Shown here: one piece after another, positions 15,767 through 24,634 of the stretch
Layout of the letters: each line of letters begins with the position of its first letter
Position numbering within the stretch: the first letter of the stretch is position 1
NCBI GenBank assembly: GCA_016000195.1
Contig: JAECRO010000020.1
Span: forward strand, 1 to 49,714
DNA from: Burkholderiales bacterium
GTDB lineage: Bacteria > Pseudomonadota > Gammaproteobacteria > Burkholderiales > Burkholderiaceae_C
Direction of reading: 5' to 3'
DNA length: 49,714 bases
The notes under the pieces: model-generated
The model's database searches: none
Told to the model about the DNA's origin: nothing
What the model saw: the letters and a program-made list of their open reading frames with translations, nothing else
Position numbers and translations under genes: made by a program

Positions 15767-15784
15767 CCGGCAATTATCGCTGCC
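15767..15784 (-). promoter_or_regulatory. Possible leaderless-type promoter of rlmB
   Basis: GGCAGCGATAATTGCCGG immediately precedes the rlmB ATG on the minus strand and matches the sequence before the chromate transporter gene (13831-13848) in 17 of 18 bases. GATAAT would act as the -10 box. No good -35 was seen. Confidence 0.4.
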
Positions 15785-15844
15785 GGGATTCTGATAGCCG
15801 CGCCAGCGCCAGAGCGACCAATAGCACGGCGGCGCCAACCACTC

Positions 15845-15907
15845 TGTTATTGATAGCAGCCTGCGCAAGCCGGACAAGCGCAAGAGCCCTGTTTGACTCA
15901 AAAATTC
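15845..15907 (+). repeat. Dispersed stem-loop repeat, copy C
   Basis: GTTATTGATAGCAGCCTGCG, then AAGCGCAAGAGCCCTGTTTGA and a tail AAAAATTC. The first arm is shortened compared with other copies. It fills the gap between rlmB and ybbA and runs up to the ybbA stop codon. Confidence 0.6.
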
Positions 15908-16646
15908 ATGACCCCACGACCTGTCCGGCCTCGATGGTGATGCGCCGCTGGCAGCGCGCCGCGATGGCCGGGTCGTGCGTGACCAGCACCAGCGTCGTGC
16001 CCTGCTCCTGGTTCAGCTCGAACATCAGCCGCATCACCGTCTCGCCGGTGGCAAAGTCCAGGCTGCCGGTCGGCTCGTCGGCCAGCAGCACTGCCGGCTT
16101 GACGACAAAGGCCCGCGCCAGCGCCACGCGCTGCTGCTCGCCGCCCGACAGCACCCTGGGGTAGTGGCCCAGCCGCTGGTCCAGGCCGACCCGCTTGAGC
16201 ATGTCGGTGGCCAGCGCCCTGGCCTGTTTGATGCCGGAGAGTTCCAGCGGCAGCATGACGTTTTCCAGTGCCGTCAGGTTGGCCATGAGCTGAAAGCTCT
16301 GGAACACAAAGCCGACTTTTTGCGCCCGCAGGGCCGCGCGGTCATCCTCGCCGAGCGCAAAGATATCCTGGCCCGCCAGCCGCACCGTGCCCTTCGTGGG
16401 CGTGTCCAGCCCGGCAATGATGGTCAGCAGCGTGCTTTTGCCCGAACCTGATGCACCGACAATGGCGGCGGTTTCACGCGCATTCAGGGCAAAGTCAATG
16501 TCGCGCAAAATGGTCAGCGTGCCGGTCGAGTCGGTGACTGACTTGAAAACATGCTCAACGGAAACAATTGGAGAGCTGGCAGGCTCCAATGACCCAGACA
16601 GCCTGGAAGAAACTTCACCCACCCCGGAAACCACAGGTTCAAACAT
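15906..16646 (-). CDS. ybbA: ABC transporter ATP-binding protein, YbbA/LolD-like
   Basis: A 246-residue ABC ATPase of the MacB/LolD/YbbA group. Walker A GASGSGKST is at ~61-69, followed by the Q-loop FVFQSFQLM, signature LSGGEQQRVALARA, Walker B VLLADEPTGSLD and H-loop LVTHDP. Divergent adjacency to tesA is the arrangement of ybbA-tesA in enterobacteria, which favours YbbA over LolD. The usual permease partner (YbbP) is not in this window. The start at 16646 has an AGAGG ribosome-binding site ~7 nt upstream; the frame continues upstream but only as antisense of tesA. Its start codon overlaps that of tesA within the tetranucleotide CATG. Confidence 0.88.
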   Translation of the reverse strand: MFEPVVSGVGEVSSRLSGSLEPASSPIVSVEHVFKSVTDSTGTLTILRDIDFALNARETAAIVGASGSGKSTLLTIIAGLDTPTKGTVRLAGQDIFALGEDDRAALRAQKVGFVFQSFQLMANLTALENVMLPLELSGIKQARALATDMLKRVGLDQRLGHYPRVLSGGEQQRVALARAFVVKPAVLLADEPTGSLDFATGETVMRLMFELNQEQGTTLVLVTHDPAIAARCQRRITIEAGQVVGS

Positions 16647-17373
16647 GTCAACCCTCTTGAAGAACGTTAAATCGATTGCTGCCGACTGTAGCAAGCCTGG
16701 CCTGGCCGCGCGAAACGGCTGGGCCAAGTCCTTGGCCGTCCTGTTGTTGACGGCCCTGCTGGGCGCGCCCGGATTCGCCCAGTCGCAGGCGCAGGCCAAA
16801 GTGCAGCCAGCCCCGCAGCCGACCATCCTGATCGTCGGCGATTCGCTGAGCGCCGAATACGGCCTGAGGCGCGGCACCGGCTGGGTGCCGCTGCTCGAAA
16901 AACAGCTGGCCAGCGACAACAAAAAAGCCAAGGTCGTCAACGCCAGCATCAGCGGCGACACCACCTCGGGCGGGCGCTCGCGCCTGCCAGCCCTGCTGGC
17001 GCAGCACCAGCCGGCCGCCGTGGTGATCGAGCTGGGCGGCAACGACGCGCTGCGCGGCCTGCCGCTGGACATGACCGGAAAAAACCTGACGGCCATGACG
17101 CAGGCGGCCAAGAAAGCCGGCGCCCGGGTGCTGCTGGTCGGCATGCAGGTGCCACCCAACTACGGCGGCGCCTACGCAGCCACCTTTTCTGGCCTTTTCG
17201 CAAAGGTCGCCAAAGACGAAAAGGTCGCGCTGGTGCCCTTTTTCCTCAAAGGCATTGCCGACGGGGATGACGCCACCGCCAATTTCCAGGCCGACCGCAT
17301 CCACCCCAACGAGTCATCGCAAGCCAGAATGCTGGCCAACGTGTGGCCCGAACTGAAGAAAATCATCCCGTGA
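16645..17373 (+). CDS. tesA: Arylesterase / acyl-CoA thioesterase, SGNH family
   Basis: TesA is a periplasmic SGNH hydrolase acting on acyl-CoA, aryl esters and lysophospholipids. The 242-residue product has an extended N-terminus, then a hydrophobic signal core (LAVLLLTALLGAPGFAQ, ~31-47) with probable cleavage after GFA. Catalytic-block motifs are visible: GDSLS with the nucleophile Ser (~64-68), Gly in SISGDTTSGG, LGGNDALRG (~130-138) and DRIHPN with Asp and His near the C-terminus. The only in-frame ATG before the signal peptide is at 16645. A weak CAGG lies ~9 nt upstream. It is read divergently from ybbA and overlaps selU by 4 nt at its stop. Confidence 0.92.
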   Translation: MSTLLKNVKSIAADCSKPGLAARNGWAKSLAVLLLTALLGAPGFAQSQAQAKVQPAPQPTILIVGDSLSAEYGLRRGTGWVPLLEKQLASDNKKAKVVNASISGDTTSGGRSRLPALLAQHQPAAVVIELGGNDALRGLPLDMTGKNLTAMTQAAKKAGARVLLVGMQVPPNYGGAYAATFSGLFAKVAKDEKVALVPFFLKGIADGDDATANFQADRIHPNESSQARMLANVWPELKKIIP

Positions 17374-18428
17374 GCCTGCAACGCATCTCCGCCGAGGAAG
17401 CCCTGAACCAGCTTGCCGATTTTTCCGCCGTGATTGACGCCCGGTCCGAGGGCGAGTACGCCGAAGACCACCTTCCGGGCGCCGTGAACTGGCCCAGCCT
17501 GCATGACGACGAGCGAAAGATCGTCGGCACCCAGTACAAGCAGATCAGCCAGTTCGAGGCCAAGAAACTGGGCGCGGCGCTGGTCGCCAAAAACATCTCG
17601 GAACACATCCAGCAGGGTGTGCTCGACAAGCCCAGGGAATGGCAGCCGCTGATCTATTGCTGGCGCGGCGGCAAGCGCAGCGGTTCGCTGGCGCTGGTGC
17701 TGGACCAGATCGGCTTTCGGGTCACGCTGGTCGATGGCGGCTACAAGGCTTTCAGGGCGGCGCTGGTGGCCGATTTGCCGCAACTCGCCAGCAGGCACCG
17801 CTACCGCGTGGTCTGCGGCCCCACCGGCTCGGGCAAGACGCGGCTGCTGCAGGCCCTGCGGGCACAAGGCGCGCAGGTGCTCGACCTGGAAGGGCTGGCG
17901 AATCACCGCAGTTCGGTGCTCGGCATGATTCCGGGCGTGGCGCAGCCCAGCCAAAAAGCCTTTGACAGCCGCATCTGGGCCGCGCTGCGCAGCTTTGATC
18001 CTTTGCTTCCGGTCTATATTGAAAGCGAGAGCAAAAAGGTTGGCAATGTCGCCGTGCCTGAAGGCCTGATCGCGGCGATGCGCGCCGGCCCCTGCCTGCG
18101 CATCGACCTGCCCGAAGGCGAGCGGGTGGCCCTGCTGCTCGAAGACTATGATTTTTTCGTCAAGGACATTGAATTTTTCTGCGCGCGGCTGGGCGCCCTG
18201 ACCGAAGCGCGCGGCAAGGCCACGGTGCAGGACTGGCAGGCGCGCGCCCGCAGCGGCGACGTGGCGTCGGTGGTGCTCGAATTGCTCATCAAGCACTACG
18301 ACCCAGGCTATCTGCAATCCATGCAGCGCAACTTCACGCAATATGCGCAGGCGCGCGCCCTGCTGCCGCGCGACCACAGCGTGCAAGCCATGACCGATCT
18401 GGCCCAGTCGCTGCTGGCGGGGGCTTGA
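17370..18428 (+). CDS. selU: tRNA 2-selenouridine synthase
   Basis: SelU (MnmH, YbbB) replaces sulfur with selenium at the wobble uridine 34 of tRNAs for Lys, Glu and Gln, via a geranylated intermediate. The 352-residue product has an N-terminal rhodanese domain (FSAVIDARSEGEYAEDHLPG at ~14-33, active Cys in IYCWRGGKRSG at ~93-103). A P-loop domain follows with GPTGSGKTRLLQAL (~150-163). The start is GTG at 17370, overlapping the tesA stop. Its presence implies the cell can make selenophosphate (selD), which is not in this window. Length and both motifs are normal. Confidence 0.93.
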   Translation: MSLQRISAEEALNQLADFSAVIDARSEGEYAEDHLPGAVNWPSLHDDERKIVGTQYKQISQFEAKKLGAALVAKNISEHIQQGVLDKPREWQPLIYCWRGGKRSGSLALVLDQIGFRVTLVDGGYKAFRAALVADLPQLASRHRYRVVCGPTGSGKTRLLQALRAQGAQVLDLEGLANHRSSVLGMIPGVAQPSQKAFDSRIWAALRSFDPLLPVYIESESKKVGNVAVPEGLIAAMRAGPCLRIDLPEGERVALLLEDYDFFVKDIEFFCARLGALTEARGKATVQDWQARARSGDVASVVLELLIKHYDPGYLQSMQRNFTQYAQARALLPRDHSVQAMTDLAQSLLAGA

Positions 18429-18431
18429 CGC

Positions 18432-18468
18432 AAAAAAACCCGGCATCACCAGTGACGGTGATGCCGGG
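18432..18468 (-). terminator. Rho-independent terminator (minus strand)
   Basis: A perfect 12-bp stem, CCCGGCATCACC (18439-18450) with GGTGATGCCGGG (18457-18468), encloses a 6-nt loop. On the minus strand the stem is followed by seven T (18438-18432), so it terminates transcripts of the small gene at 18582-18770. It lies just after selU but has no U-tract in that direction. Confidence 0.88.
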
Positions 18469-18491
18469 CTCAGCATTCAAGCGCGGACTCA

Positions 18492-18556
18492 GCTATCAAT
18501 TACATAGCTGATAGTGCCCGTGCATCAAGCGCAAAAGGCTTTATTTTCTTAAATTC
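18492..18556 (+). repeat. Dispersed stem-loop repeat, copy D
   Basis: GCTATCAATTACATAGCTGA, then GTGCCCGTGCATCAAGCGCA, AAAGGC and a T-rich tail ending AAATTC. It shares GTGCCCGTGCA-CAAGCGCA with copy F in bamB. It lies between the terminator and the small minus-strand gene. Confidence 0.7.
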
Positions 18557-18581
18557 AGGGCCAAAATACAGTTCAGGCGAT

Positions 18582-18770
18582 TCAAGAGGCCGATTCGGCG
18601 GGCGGCATGCCCGGCTGGCCGTCGGTGGCGGCATCCGAGCCTTGAACGCCGTCTTCAGCCGCTTCATCATCGGGCTTGCCTTCACCCTTGCGCTTGAGCT
18701 TGTCTTCTTTCTTGCGTTTTTTAGCCAGCTCCTTCTGACGCTTTTCATAGGAGTAATTGGGAGTTGCCAC
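18582..18770 (-). CDS. Small highly charged conserved hypothetical protein
   Basis: A 62-residue protein that begins ATPNYSYEKRQKELAKKRKK after the initiator and continues with Lys/Glu-rich sequence, then an acidic, Gly/Ala-rich tail. Small proteins with this NYSYEKRQKELAKK opening are common in betaproteobacteria (from memory), but I know of no assigned function. The basic, helical N-terminal half might bind nucleic acid or ribosomes; this is a guess from composition. The start is GTG at 18770. The strong terminator at 18432-18468 ends its transcript, which supports it being a real transcription unit. Confidence 0.72.
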   Translation of the reverse strand: MATPNYSYEKRQKELAKKRKKEDKLKRKGEGKPDDEAAEDGVQGSDAATDGQPGMPPAESAS

Positions 18771-18838
18771 AGCTTAGCTTTCGTGAGTAATTAACCCTTA
18801 CTGTAATGCATTGGCTTCAAGCCTCCGGCACGGGCCCC

Positions 18839-20032
18839 TCACAGGCCGGCAAGGGCCTGGGCAAGGTCGGCCTGCAGGTCCGCCACCGCCTCCAGGCCGA
18901 CCGAAAACCGCACCAGACCGCCCTTGTGCGGCCACGGTTTGGCGACCCGCAAGGCCGGCATGTCATACGGCACGCACAGGCTCATCGGCCCGGCCCAGCT
19001 GTAACCCAGCCCGAAAAGCTGCAGGCTGTCGCAAAACCGGTCGATCTGCGCCTGCGTGAATTCTGGCCTGAAAACCGCGCTGAACAGGCAGGCCGCCCCG
19101 CTGCAGTCGCGCTTCCATTGCGCATGGCCGGGCGAGTCCGGCAAAGCCGGATGCAGCACGGCGGCGATCTGCGGCTGGCCCTGTAGCCAGCCGGCCAGCT
19201 GGCGCGTGGCGGCATCCTGGGCAGCGTAGCGCAGGGCGATGCTGTTCAGGCCGCGCAGCACCAGTTCGGCATCGTTGCCGCTGACGCCGTAGCCGACGCG
19301 CATGTGGCAGAAATGGACCAGCAGATGCAGGGCTTCGCTGTTCGTCACCACCGAGCCCATCAGCACATCGGCGCCGCCGCTCGGGTACTTGGTCAGCGCC
19401 TGCACCGAAATATCGGCGCCCAGCGCAAAGGCATTGAAGGCCAGGCCCGCGCCCCAGGTGTTGTCGAGTGCGGTGACGGTGCCCTGGCGGTGCGCCCGGC
19501 CCGGCGCTGCGTTGTGCGCCCTGACCACCGCCGCCAGCGCGGGAAGGTCCGGGAACTCCAGCGTGATGGAGCCGGGCGCTTCGAGCCAGACCAGGCGGGT
19601 TTTAACCGTCAGTTTTGCGGCCAGATCGGCCGGATCCATGGCGTCGTACAACTGGCAGGCGATGCCCCACGAAGCCAGTTCGGCCTGCGCAAAGGCCTTG
19701 TTCGGGCCGTAGGCGTTGTCGGGAATCAGCACCTCGTCGCCGGCCTTGAGCAGCGCCATATCGACCAGCACGATAGCGGCCAGCCCGCTGGGCACCAGGG
19801 TACAAAACTTGCCGCCTTCCAGCGTCGCGATGCGCTCTTCGAGCGTGAAGGTGGTGGGTGTGCCGTGCAGGCCGTAGGTGTAGCCGGTCTTGTGCTTCCA
19901 GTCGCGGCTGCGCAGGGCGGCAACGCTGGGAAAGATGATCGTCGAGGCTTTGTGAACGGCCGGTGAAACGGCCTCAAAGCCTGCCGGCGGCGTGTAGGGG
20001 TGGTGAATCAGCTGGGTGGATGGATGGCTCAT
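18839..20032 (-). CDS. metC: Cystathionine beta-lyase-like PLP enzyme
   Basis: A 397-residue member of the Cys/Met-metabolism PLP enzymes (fold type I). The N-terminal TYGLHGTPTTFTLEERIATLEGG (as SYG.GTPT in the family, ~52-74) binds substrate and cofactor of the neighbouring subunit. The aspartate pairing with PLP is in TALDNTWGAG (~188-197), and the Schiff-base lysine is in VQALTKYPSGGADVLMG (~211-227). This pattern fits cystathionine beta-lyase, which splits cystathionine into homocysteine, pyruvate and ammonia in methionine synthesis. Related lyases are hard to separate by sequence, so another Cys/Met PLP lyase is possible. It is flanked by a small gene on one side and a repeat on the other, with no operon partner. 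Confidence 0.85.
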   Translation of the reverse strand: MSHPSTQLIHHPYTPPAGFEAVSPAVHKASTIIFPSVAALRSRDWKHKTGYTYGLHGTPTTFTLEERIATLEGGKFCTLVPSGLAAIVLVDMALLKAGDEVLIPDNAYGPNKAFAQAELASWGIACQLYDAMDPADLAAKLTVKTRLVWLEAPGSITLEFPDLPALAAVVRAHNAAPGRAHRQGTVTALDNTWGAGLAFNAFALGADISVQALTKYPSGGADVLMGSVVTNSEALHLLVHFCHMRVGYGVSGNDAELVLRGLNSIALRYAAQDAATRQLAGWLQGQPQIAAVLHPALPDSPGHAQWKRDCSGAACLFSAVFRPEFTQAQIDRFCDSLQLFGLGYSWAGPMSLCVPYDMPALRVAKPWPHKGGLVRFSVGLEAVADLQADLAQALAGL

Positions 20033-20063
20033 CCCACAATGGTAGCGGCAAACCGAAGCGCCC

Positions 20064-20164
20064 TCTCCCCCAGCCGGGGCCGCGGAACCGGCTCCGCCGG
20101 GCCGCAGGCGCAGCGGCCCCCTCGGGGGGGGCAGGGAACTACACGCAGTGAGCGACCGTGGGGG
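20064..20164. repeat. GC-rich dispersed intergenic repeat with hairpins
   Basis: The segment holds a CCGGC-TCC-GCCGG hairpin and a CCCCC-TC-GGGGG hairpin, followed by GGGAACTACACGCAGTGAGC and GTGGGGG up to the stop codon of the phosphoribosyltransferase gene. Sequence of this type is recalled as a common intergenic repeat in Comamonadaceae; only one copy is in the window. Confidence 0.5.
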
Positions 20165-20689
20165 CTAGAACTTCCACTTTTCCATCAGCTGCACCGGCGT
20201 GAGCGCATCGTAGCTCTCGAACGGCTGATGGATCCAGGGATTGGTCGGCAGCGTCTCCACCGAGTAGTCGGCCTGGAAAGTCGAAATCCCTTTGGTCCAG
20301 ATGACGGCGCTGCGCAGTTCGGTGATTGGCTTGTAGTTGTTGCGCAACTGCTGAATCACGGCATTCAGGGTATGGCCCGAATCCGCCAGGTCATCCACCA
20401 GCAAGACCTTGCCGGCAATCTCGCCCTTGGGCGTGGTGATGAAGCGGGCAATGTCCAGGTTGCCCTGCACCGTGCCGGCGTCGGCGCGGTAGGAACTGGT
20501 GGACATGATGGCCAGCGGCTTGTCAAAAATCCGCGACAGGATGTCGCCCGGGCGCATGCCGCCCCGTGCCAGGCACAGGATGGTGTCGAACTCCCAGCCG
20601 GACTGGTAAACCTTGATGGCCAGTTTTTCAATCAGGTTGTGGTACTCGTCATAGCTGACGTAGAGATGCTTGCCGTCTTCGGTCAACAT
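20165..20689 (-). CDS. Type I phosphoribosyltransferase, probable hypoxanthine/guanine salvage enzyme
   Basis: A 174-residue phosphoribosyltransferase with the PRPP-binding motif VLLVDDLADSGHTL (~95-108) and a PRT-fold N-terminus containing ILCLARGGMRPGDILSR. It would transfer phosphoribose from PRPP to a purine base. Location just downstream of purA fits a role in purine salvage such as hypoxanthine, guanine or xanthine. The exact base specificity cannot be read from sequence. The ATG at 20689 is preceded by AGGAG. A dispersed repeat separates it from purA, so it may be transcribed separately. Confidence 0.85.
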   Translation of the reverse strand: MLTEDGKHLYVSYDEYHNLIEKLAIKVYQSGWEFDTILCLARGGMRPGDILSRIFDKPLAIMSTSSYRADAGTVQGNLDIARFITTPKGEIAGKVLLVDDLADSGHTLNAVIQQLRNNYKPITELRSAVIWTKGISTFQADYSVETLPTNPWIHQPFESYDALTPVQLMEKWKF

Positions 20690-20703
20690 GAAATTGCTCC
20701 TGA

Positions 20704-20762
20704 ATTAATAGCTGCCTGCGCCGGTATTCATTGCGCAAACAGCCTATTTCACTAAAATTTTC
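20704..20762 (+). repeat. Dispersed stem-loop repeat, copy E
   Basis: AATTAATAGCTGCCTGCGCC, then ATTGCGCAAACAGCCTATTTC and AAAATTTTC. The TGCGC/GCGCA arms are kept while the first GCTAT arm is degenerate. It fills the gap between purA and the phosphoribosyltransferase gene. Confidence 0.65.
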
Positions 20763-20765
20763 GAG

Positions 20766-22118
<1,353 letters not shown>

Positions 22119-22195
22119 TTAAAAATCTAATGGATAAAGCCGGCGCGGGGTCTGGCCCTTCGCACAGCGTTTCGTGCCGCTTTTGGGGGCGCTGC

Positions 22196-23365
22196 TTAAT
22201 GGCGTGGCTGCACCACCCATTGACCGGCCTTCAGGGCCAGTTCGCGGTCGCAGTCAAATTCATTGACTTCACTTTCATGGCCGGGCAGCACGCAGGTCAC
22301 GGTTTCGCCATTGGCCCGCAGGCGGGCAATGGCGGCATTCAAAATGGCATCGTCACCCCAGGGCGCGCAGATGGCCGCCTTCAGGGGGCGCGGTGGCAGC
22401 ACGCTGACCAGCTCCTTCAAGTCAAGGCTGAAGCCGGCAGCCGGCCGGTTGCGGCCAAACACGGCGCCGACCTCGTCGTAACGGCCGCCCCGGGCCAGTT
22501 CGGCGCCCTGGCCATAGATGGCAAAACGGGTGCCGCTGTAATAGGCATAGCCGCGCAGGTCGGCCAGGTCGAAGCTGACCTTGACCGCAGGAGCATGCGA
22601 TGCCAGCCACTTCAAATTTTGTAGCGCTTCACGCACGCCGGGCAAGGGCGGAAGGGCTTTTTCAGCCTCGACCAGCACCGGTTCATCACCGTAGAGCTGC
22701 AAAAGCGCCATCATGCCTTCGCGTGCTGCTGATGAAATGCCGCCGTTCAGGCCACAGAGCAGGCGGTCGAGTTCGCGCGCATCCTTGGCAGCCAGCGCCG
22801 CCTGAATGTGCGCCAGCGTTGACGCGCCAAGGCTTGCGCCGGCCAGCAGACTGGTCACGATGCGAACGTCCGCCATGTCCACCATCAGATCGTTCACGCC
22901 GGCCGCTTTCAGGCAATCCAGCGCGAGCCGCTGGGCCTCAAGATCAGCCTCAAGACCGGCATGGCCGTAAATTTCCGCACCGAACTGCAGGGGCTCGCGG
23001 GTGGCATGCGGGCGGTCGGCGCGGGTATGCAGCACCGGGCCGCAGTAGCAAAGACGGGCCACGCCACTGCGATTGAGCAAGTGCGCATCAATGCGGGCAA
23101 CCTGGGGCGTGGTGTCGGCGCGCAAGCCCAGGGTTCGGCCCGAAAGCTGATCGACCAGCTTGAAGGTCTGCAGGTCCAGCGCTTCGCCGGTCCCGGTCAG
23201 CAGCGACTCCAGATGCTCCAGCAACGGTGGCATGACCAGCTCGTAACCGTAGCTGCGGGCGGTGTCCAGGAACAGACGGCGCAATTCTTCGATGTGACGC
23301 GCCTCGGAGGGCAGGACATCGGCAATTTGATCGGGCAATTGCCAAGATGACGACCAGGCGGGCAT
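22196..23365 (-). CDS. hisZ: ATP phosphoribosyltransferase regulatory subunit
   Basis: HisZ is a catalytically inactive paralogue of histidyl-tRNA synthetase that activates the short-form HisG and makes it sensitive to histidine. The 389-residue product keeps the class II synthetase fold: [20 protein letters not shown] near the N-terminus, [11 protein letters not shown] as the motif 2 equivalent, and [20 protein letters not shown] in the histidine-binding region. It lacks the C-terminal anticodon-binding domain present in HisS (30888-32258). The presence of hisZ implies that the genome encodes a short HisG elsewhere. It is followed by purA and preceded by the hflKC cluster. Confidence 0.95.
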   Translation of the reverse strand: MPAWSSSWQLPDQIADVLPSEARHIEELRRLFLDTARSYGYELVMPPLLEHLESLLTGTGEALDLQTFKLVDQLSGRTLGLRADTTPQVARIDAHLLNRSGVARLCYCGPVLHTRADRPHATREPLQFGAEIYGHAGLEADLEAQRLALDCLKAAGVNDLMVDMADVRIVTSLLAGASLGASTLAHIQAALAAKDARELDRLLCGLNGGISSAAREGMMALLQLYGDEPVLVEAEKALPPLPGVREALQNLKWLASHAPAVKVSFDLADLRGYAYYSGTRFAIYGQGAELARGGRYDEVGAVFGRNRPAAGFSLDLKELVSVLPPRPLKAAICAPWGDDAILNAAIARLRANGETVTCVLPGHESEVNEFDCDRELALKAGQWVVQPRH

Positions 23366-23516
23366 TGTGATTTTCGTAAGCTGTTAAAAACGGGATTTTA
23401 CCGGGCTTGGCGAGGGTTTGACCGGACAGGCTGGATGATGTGGCTGTCAGGCAGAAATACAGCCTTCAATCGAGCCGCCGATGACCCGCTGCAACGGGCA
23501 TTCGTTCAGCCCAGGG

Positions 23517-23693
23517 TCAAGCCAGCAGCGCCAGAGAAATCAGTCCGATGACGATGCCGCATAGACCGAAAAAACGTATCTGGCCATTGCTCAGGCCAAG
23601 AATCCGCTCGAACATGCGCCGCCAGGCCGAGGGCGCGACAAGGGGCAGCAGCCCCTCGATGATCAACAGCAGCGCCAGCGCCTGCCAGAGCAT
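23517..23693 (-). CDS. DUF2065 family small membrane protein
   Basis: A 58-residue protein with two hydrophobic segments: ALALLLIIEGLLPLVAPSAW (~5-24) and FFGLCGIVIGLISLALLA (~41-58), joined by a basic loop RRMFERILGLSNGQIR. This is the DUF2065 (YjeT) pattern, and such genes typically lie next to hflC, as here (17 bp downstream of it). Function is unknown, but location suggests a link to the HflKC membrane complex. The start ATG is at 23693 and the stop at 23517-23519. It is easily missed because of its small size. Confidence 0.85.
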   Translation of the reverse strand: MLWQALALLLIIEGLLPLVAPSAWRRMFERILGLSNGQIRFFGLCGIVIGLISLALLA

Positions 23694-23710
23694 GCTGGTA
23701 TCCAGGAAAA

Positions 23711-24622
23711 TTACTTTTTAGCGGGTGCGGGAGCCGCACTGCTACTGCTGCTGGACCCGCGCATGGCCTTGAAAAAATCCGAGGAAGGATCAACCACCAT
23801 CAGATCGCCCTTCTTGCTGAAGCTGGCTTTATAGGCATCCAGGCTGCGGTAGAACTGGGCGAACTGGGGATCCTGGCCAAACGATTGGGCAAAAGTCCGG
23901 GCCGCCTCGGCATCGCCCTCGCCCTTGATTTTCTGCGCGTCCCGATAAGCATTGGCCACGGTAATCTCGCGCTGGCGGTCTGCATCGGCACGGATTTTTT
24001 CGCCTTCAGCGGCACCGGTGGAGCGCAATTCGTTGGCGACCCGCTTGCGCTCGGCTTCCATGCGGCGATAAACCGATTCGGTGATGGCTTCGACATAATC
24101 AACGCGGGTGATGCGCACGTCAATCACGTCAATGCCCCAGGGCTTTGTCCCCTGCACCACGGCCAGCACTTCTTTTTTGACATCAGCCATCAGCGCCTCG
24201 CGTTTGAGCGACAGCAGATCCTTGACGGTACGCCGGTTGATTTCTTCCTGAAAAGCGTTGCGGACCACCCGGTTGAGCTGATTGGCGCCCGCCTTCTCGT
24301 CAAGGCCGACGTTACGGATGTATTCCGAAGGATTGATGATGCGCCAGCGGACATACCAGTCAATCACGACGCGCTGCTTTTCAGCCGTCAGCATCGGCTC
24401 GGAGTCCGTGCTTTCAAGCGTCAGCAGCCGACGGTCGATGTAGGAAACGTTCTGGAAAGGTGGGGGCAGCTTGAAATTAAGGCCGGGTTCCAGAACCACT
24501 TCCTTGATCTGACCCAGTGCGTACACCACGCCAAACTGGCGCTGATCCACTACAAACAACGTGGAACTGAGCAGCGCCAGCAGCACCAGCAACGAAGAAA
24601 CGACAAGTCCGACTCTATTCAC
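23711..24622 (-). CDS. hflC: HflC, SPFH-domain modulator of FtsH
   Basis: HflC pairs with HflK in a large periplasmic-facing cage that encloses the membrane protease FtsH and limits its access to membrane substrates. The 303-residue product has one N-terminal membrane helix (VGLVVSSLLVLLALLSSTLFV, ~4-24) and an SPFH/prohibitin domain (~25-200). A coiled-coil region rich in Arg, Glu and Ala (RRMEAERKRVANELRSTGAA) and a short Ser/Ala-rich C-terminus follow. The start is GTG at 24622, 12 nt after hflK, so the two are co-translated in near-equal amounts. Confidence 0.95.
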   Translation of the reverse strand: MNRVGLVVSSLLVLLALLSSTLFVVDQRQFGVVYALGQIKEVVLEPGLNFKLPPPFQNVSYIDRRLLTLESTDSEPMLTAEKQRVVIDWYVRWRIINPSEYIRNVGLDEKAGANQLNRVVRNAFQEEINRRTVKDLLSLKREALMADVKKEVLAVVQGTKPWGIDVIDVRITRVDYVEAITESVYRRMEAERKRVANELRSTGAAEGEKIRADADRQREITVANAYRDAQKIKGEGDAEAARTFAQSFGQDPQFAQFYRSLDAYKASFSKKGDLMVVDPSSDFFKAMRGSSSSSSAAPAPAKK

Positions 24623-24634
24623 TTTTTGTTTTCC

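Noticed and set aside
14393..15853. 486-residue plus-strand frame across the chromate transporter end and rlmB
   Set aside because: It runs through two genes in a wrong frame and is antisense to rlmB, with no recognisable domain.
15906..16646. Identification of the ABC ATPase as LolD
   Set aside because: LolD would lie next to lolC/lolE. Adjacency to divergent tesA matches ybbA; sequence alone cannot separate them fully.
15906..17159. 417-residue version of the YbbA-like ABC ATPase
   Set aside because: The upstream extension is antisense to tesA and unlike any ABC ATPase. The start at 16646 has a ribosome-binding site.
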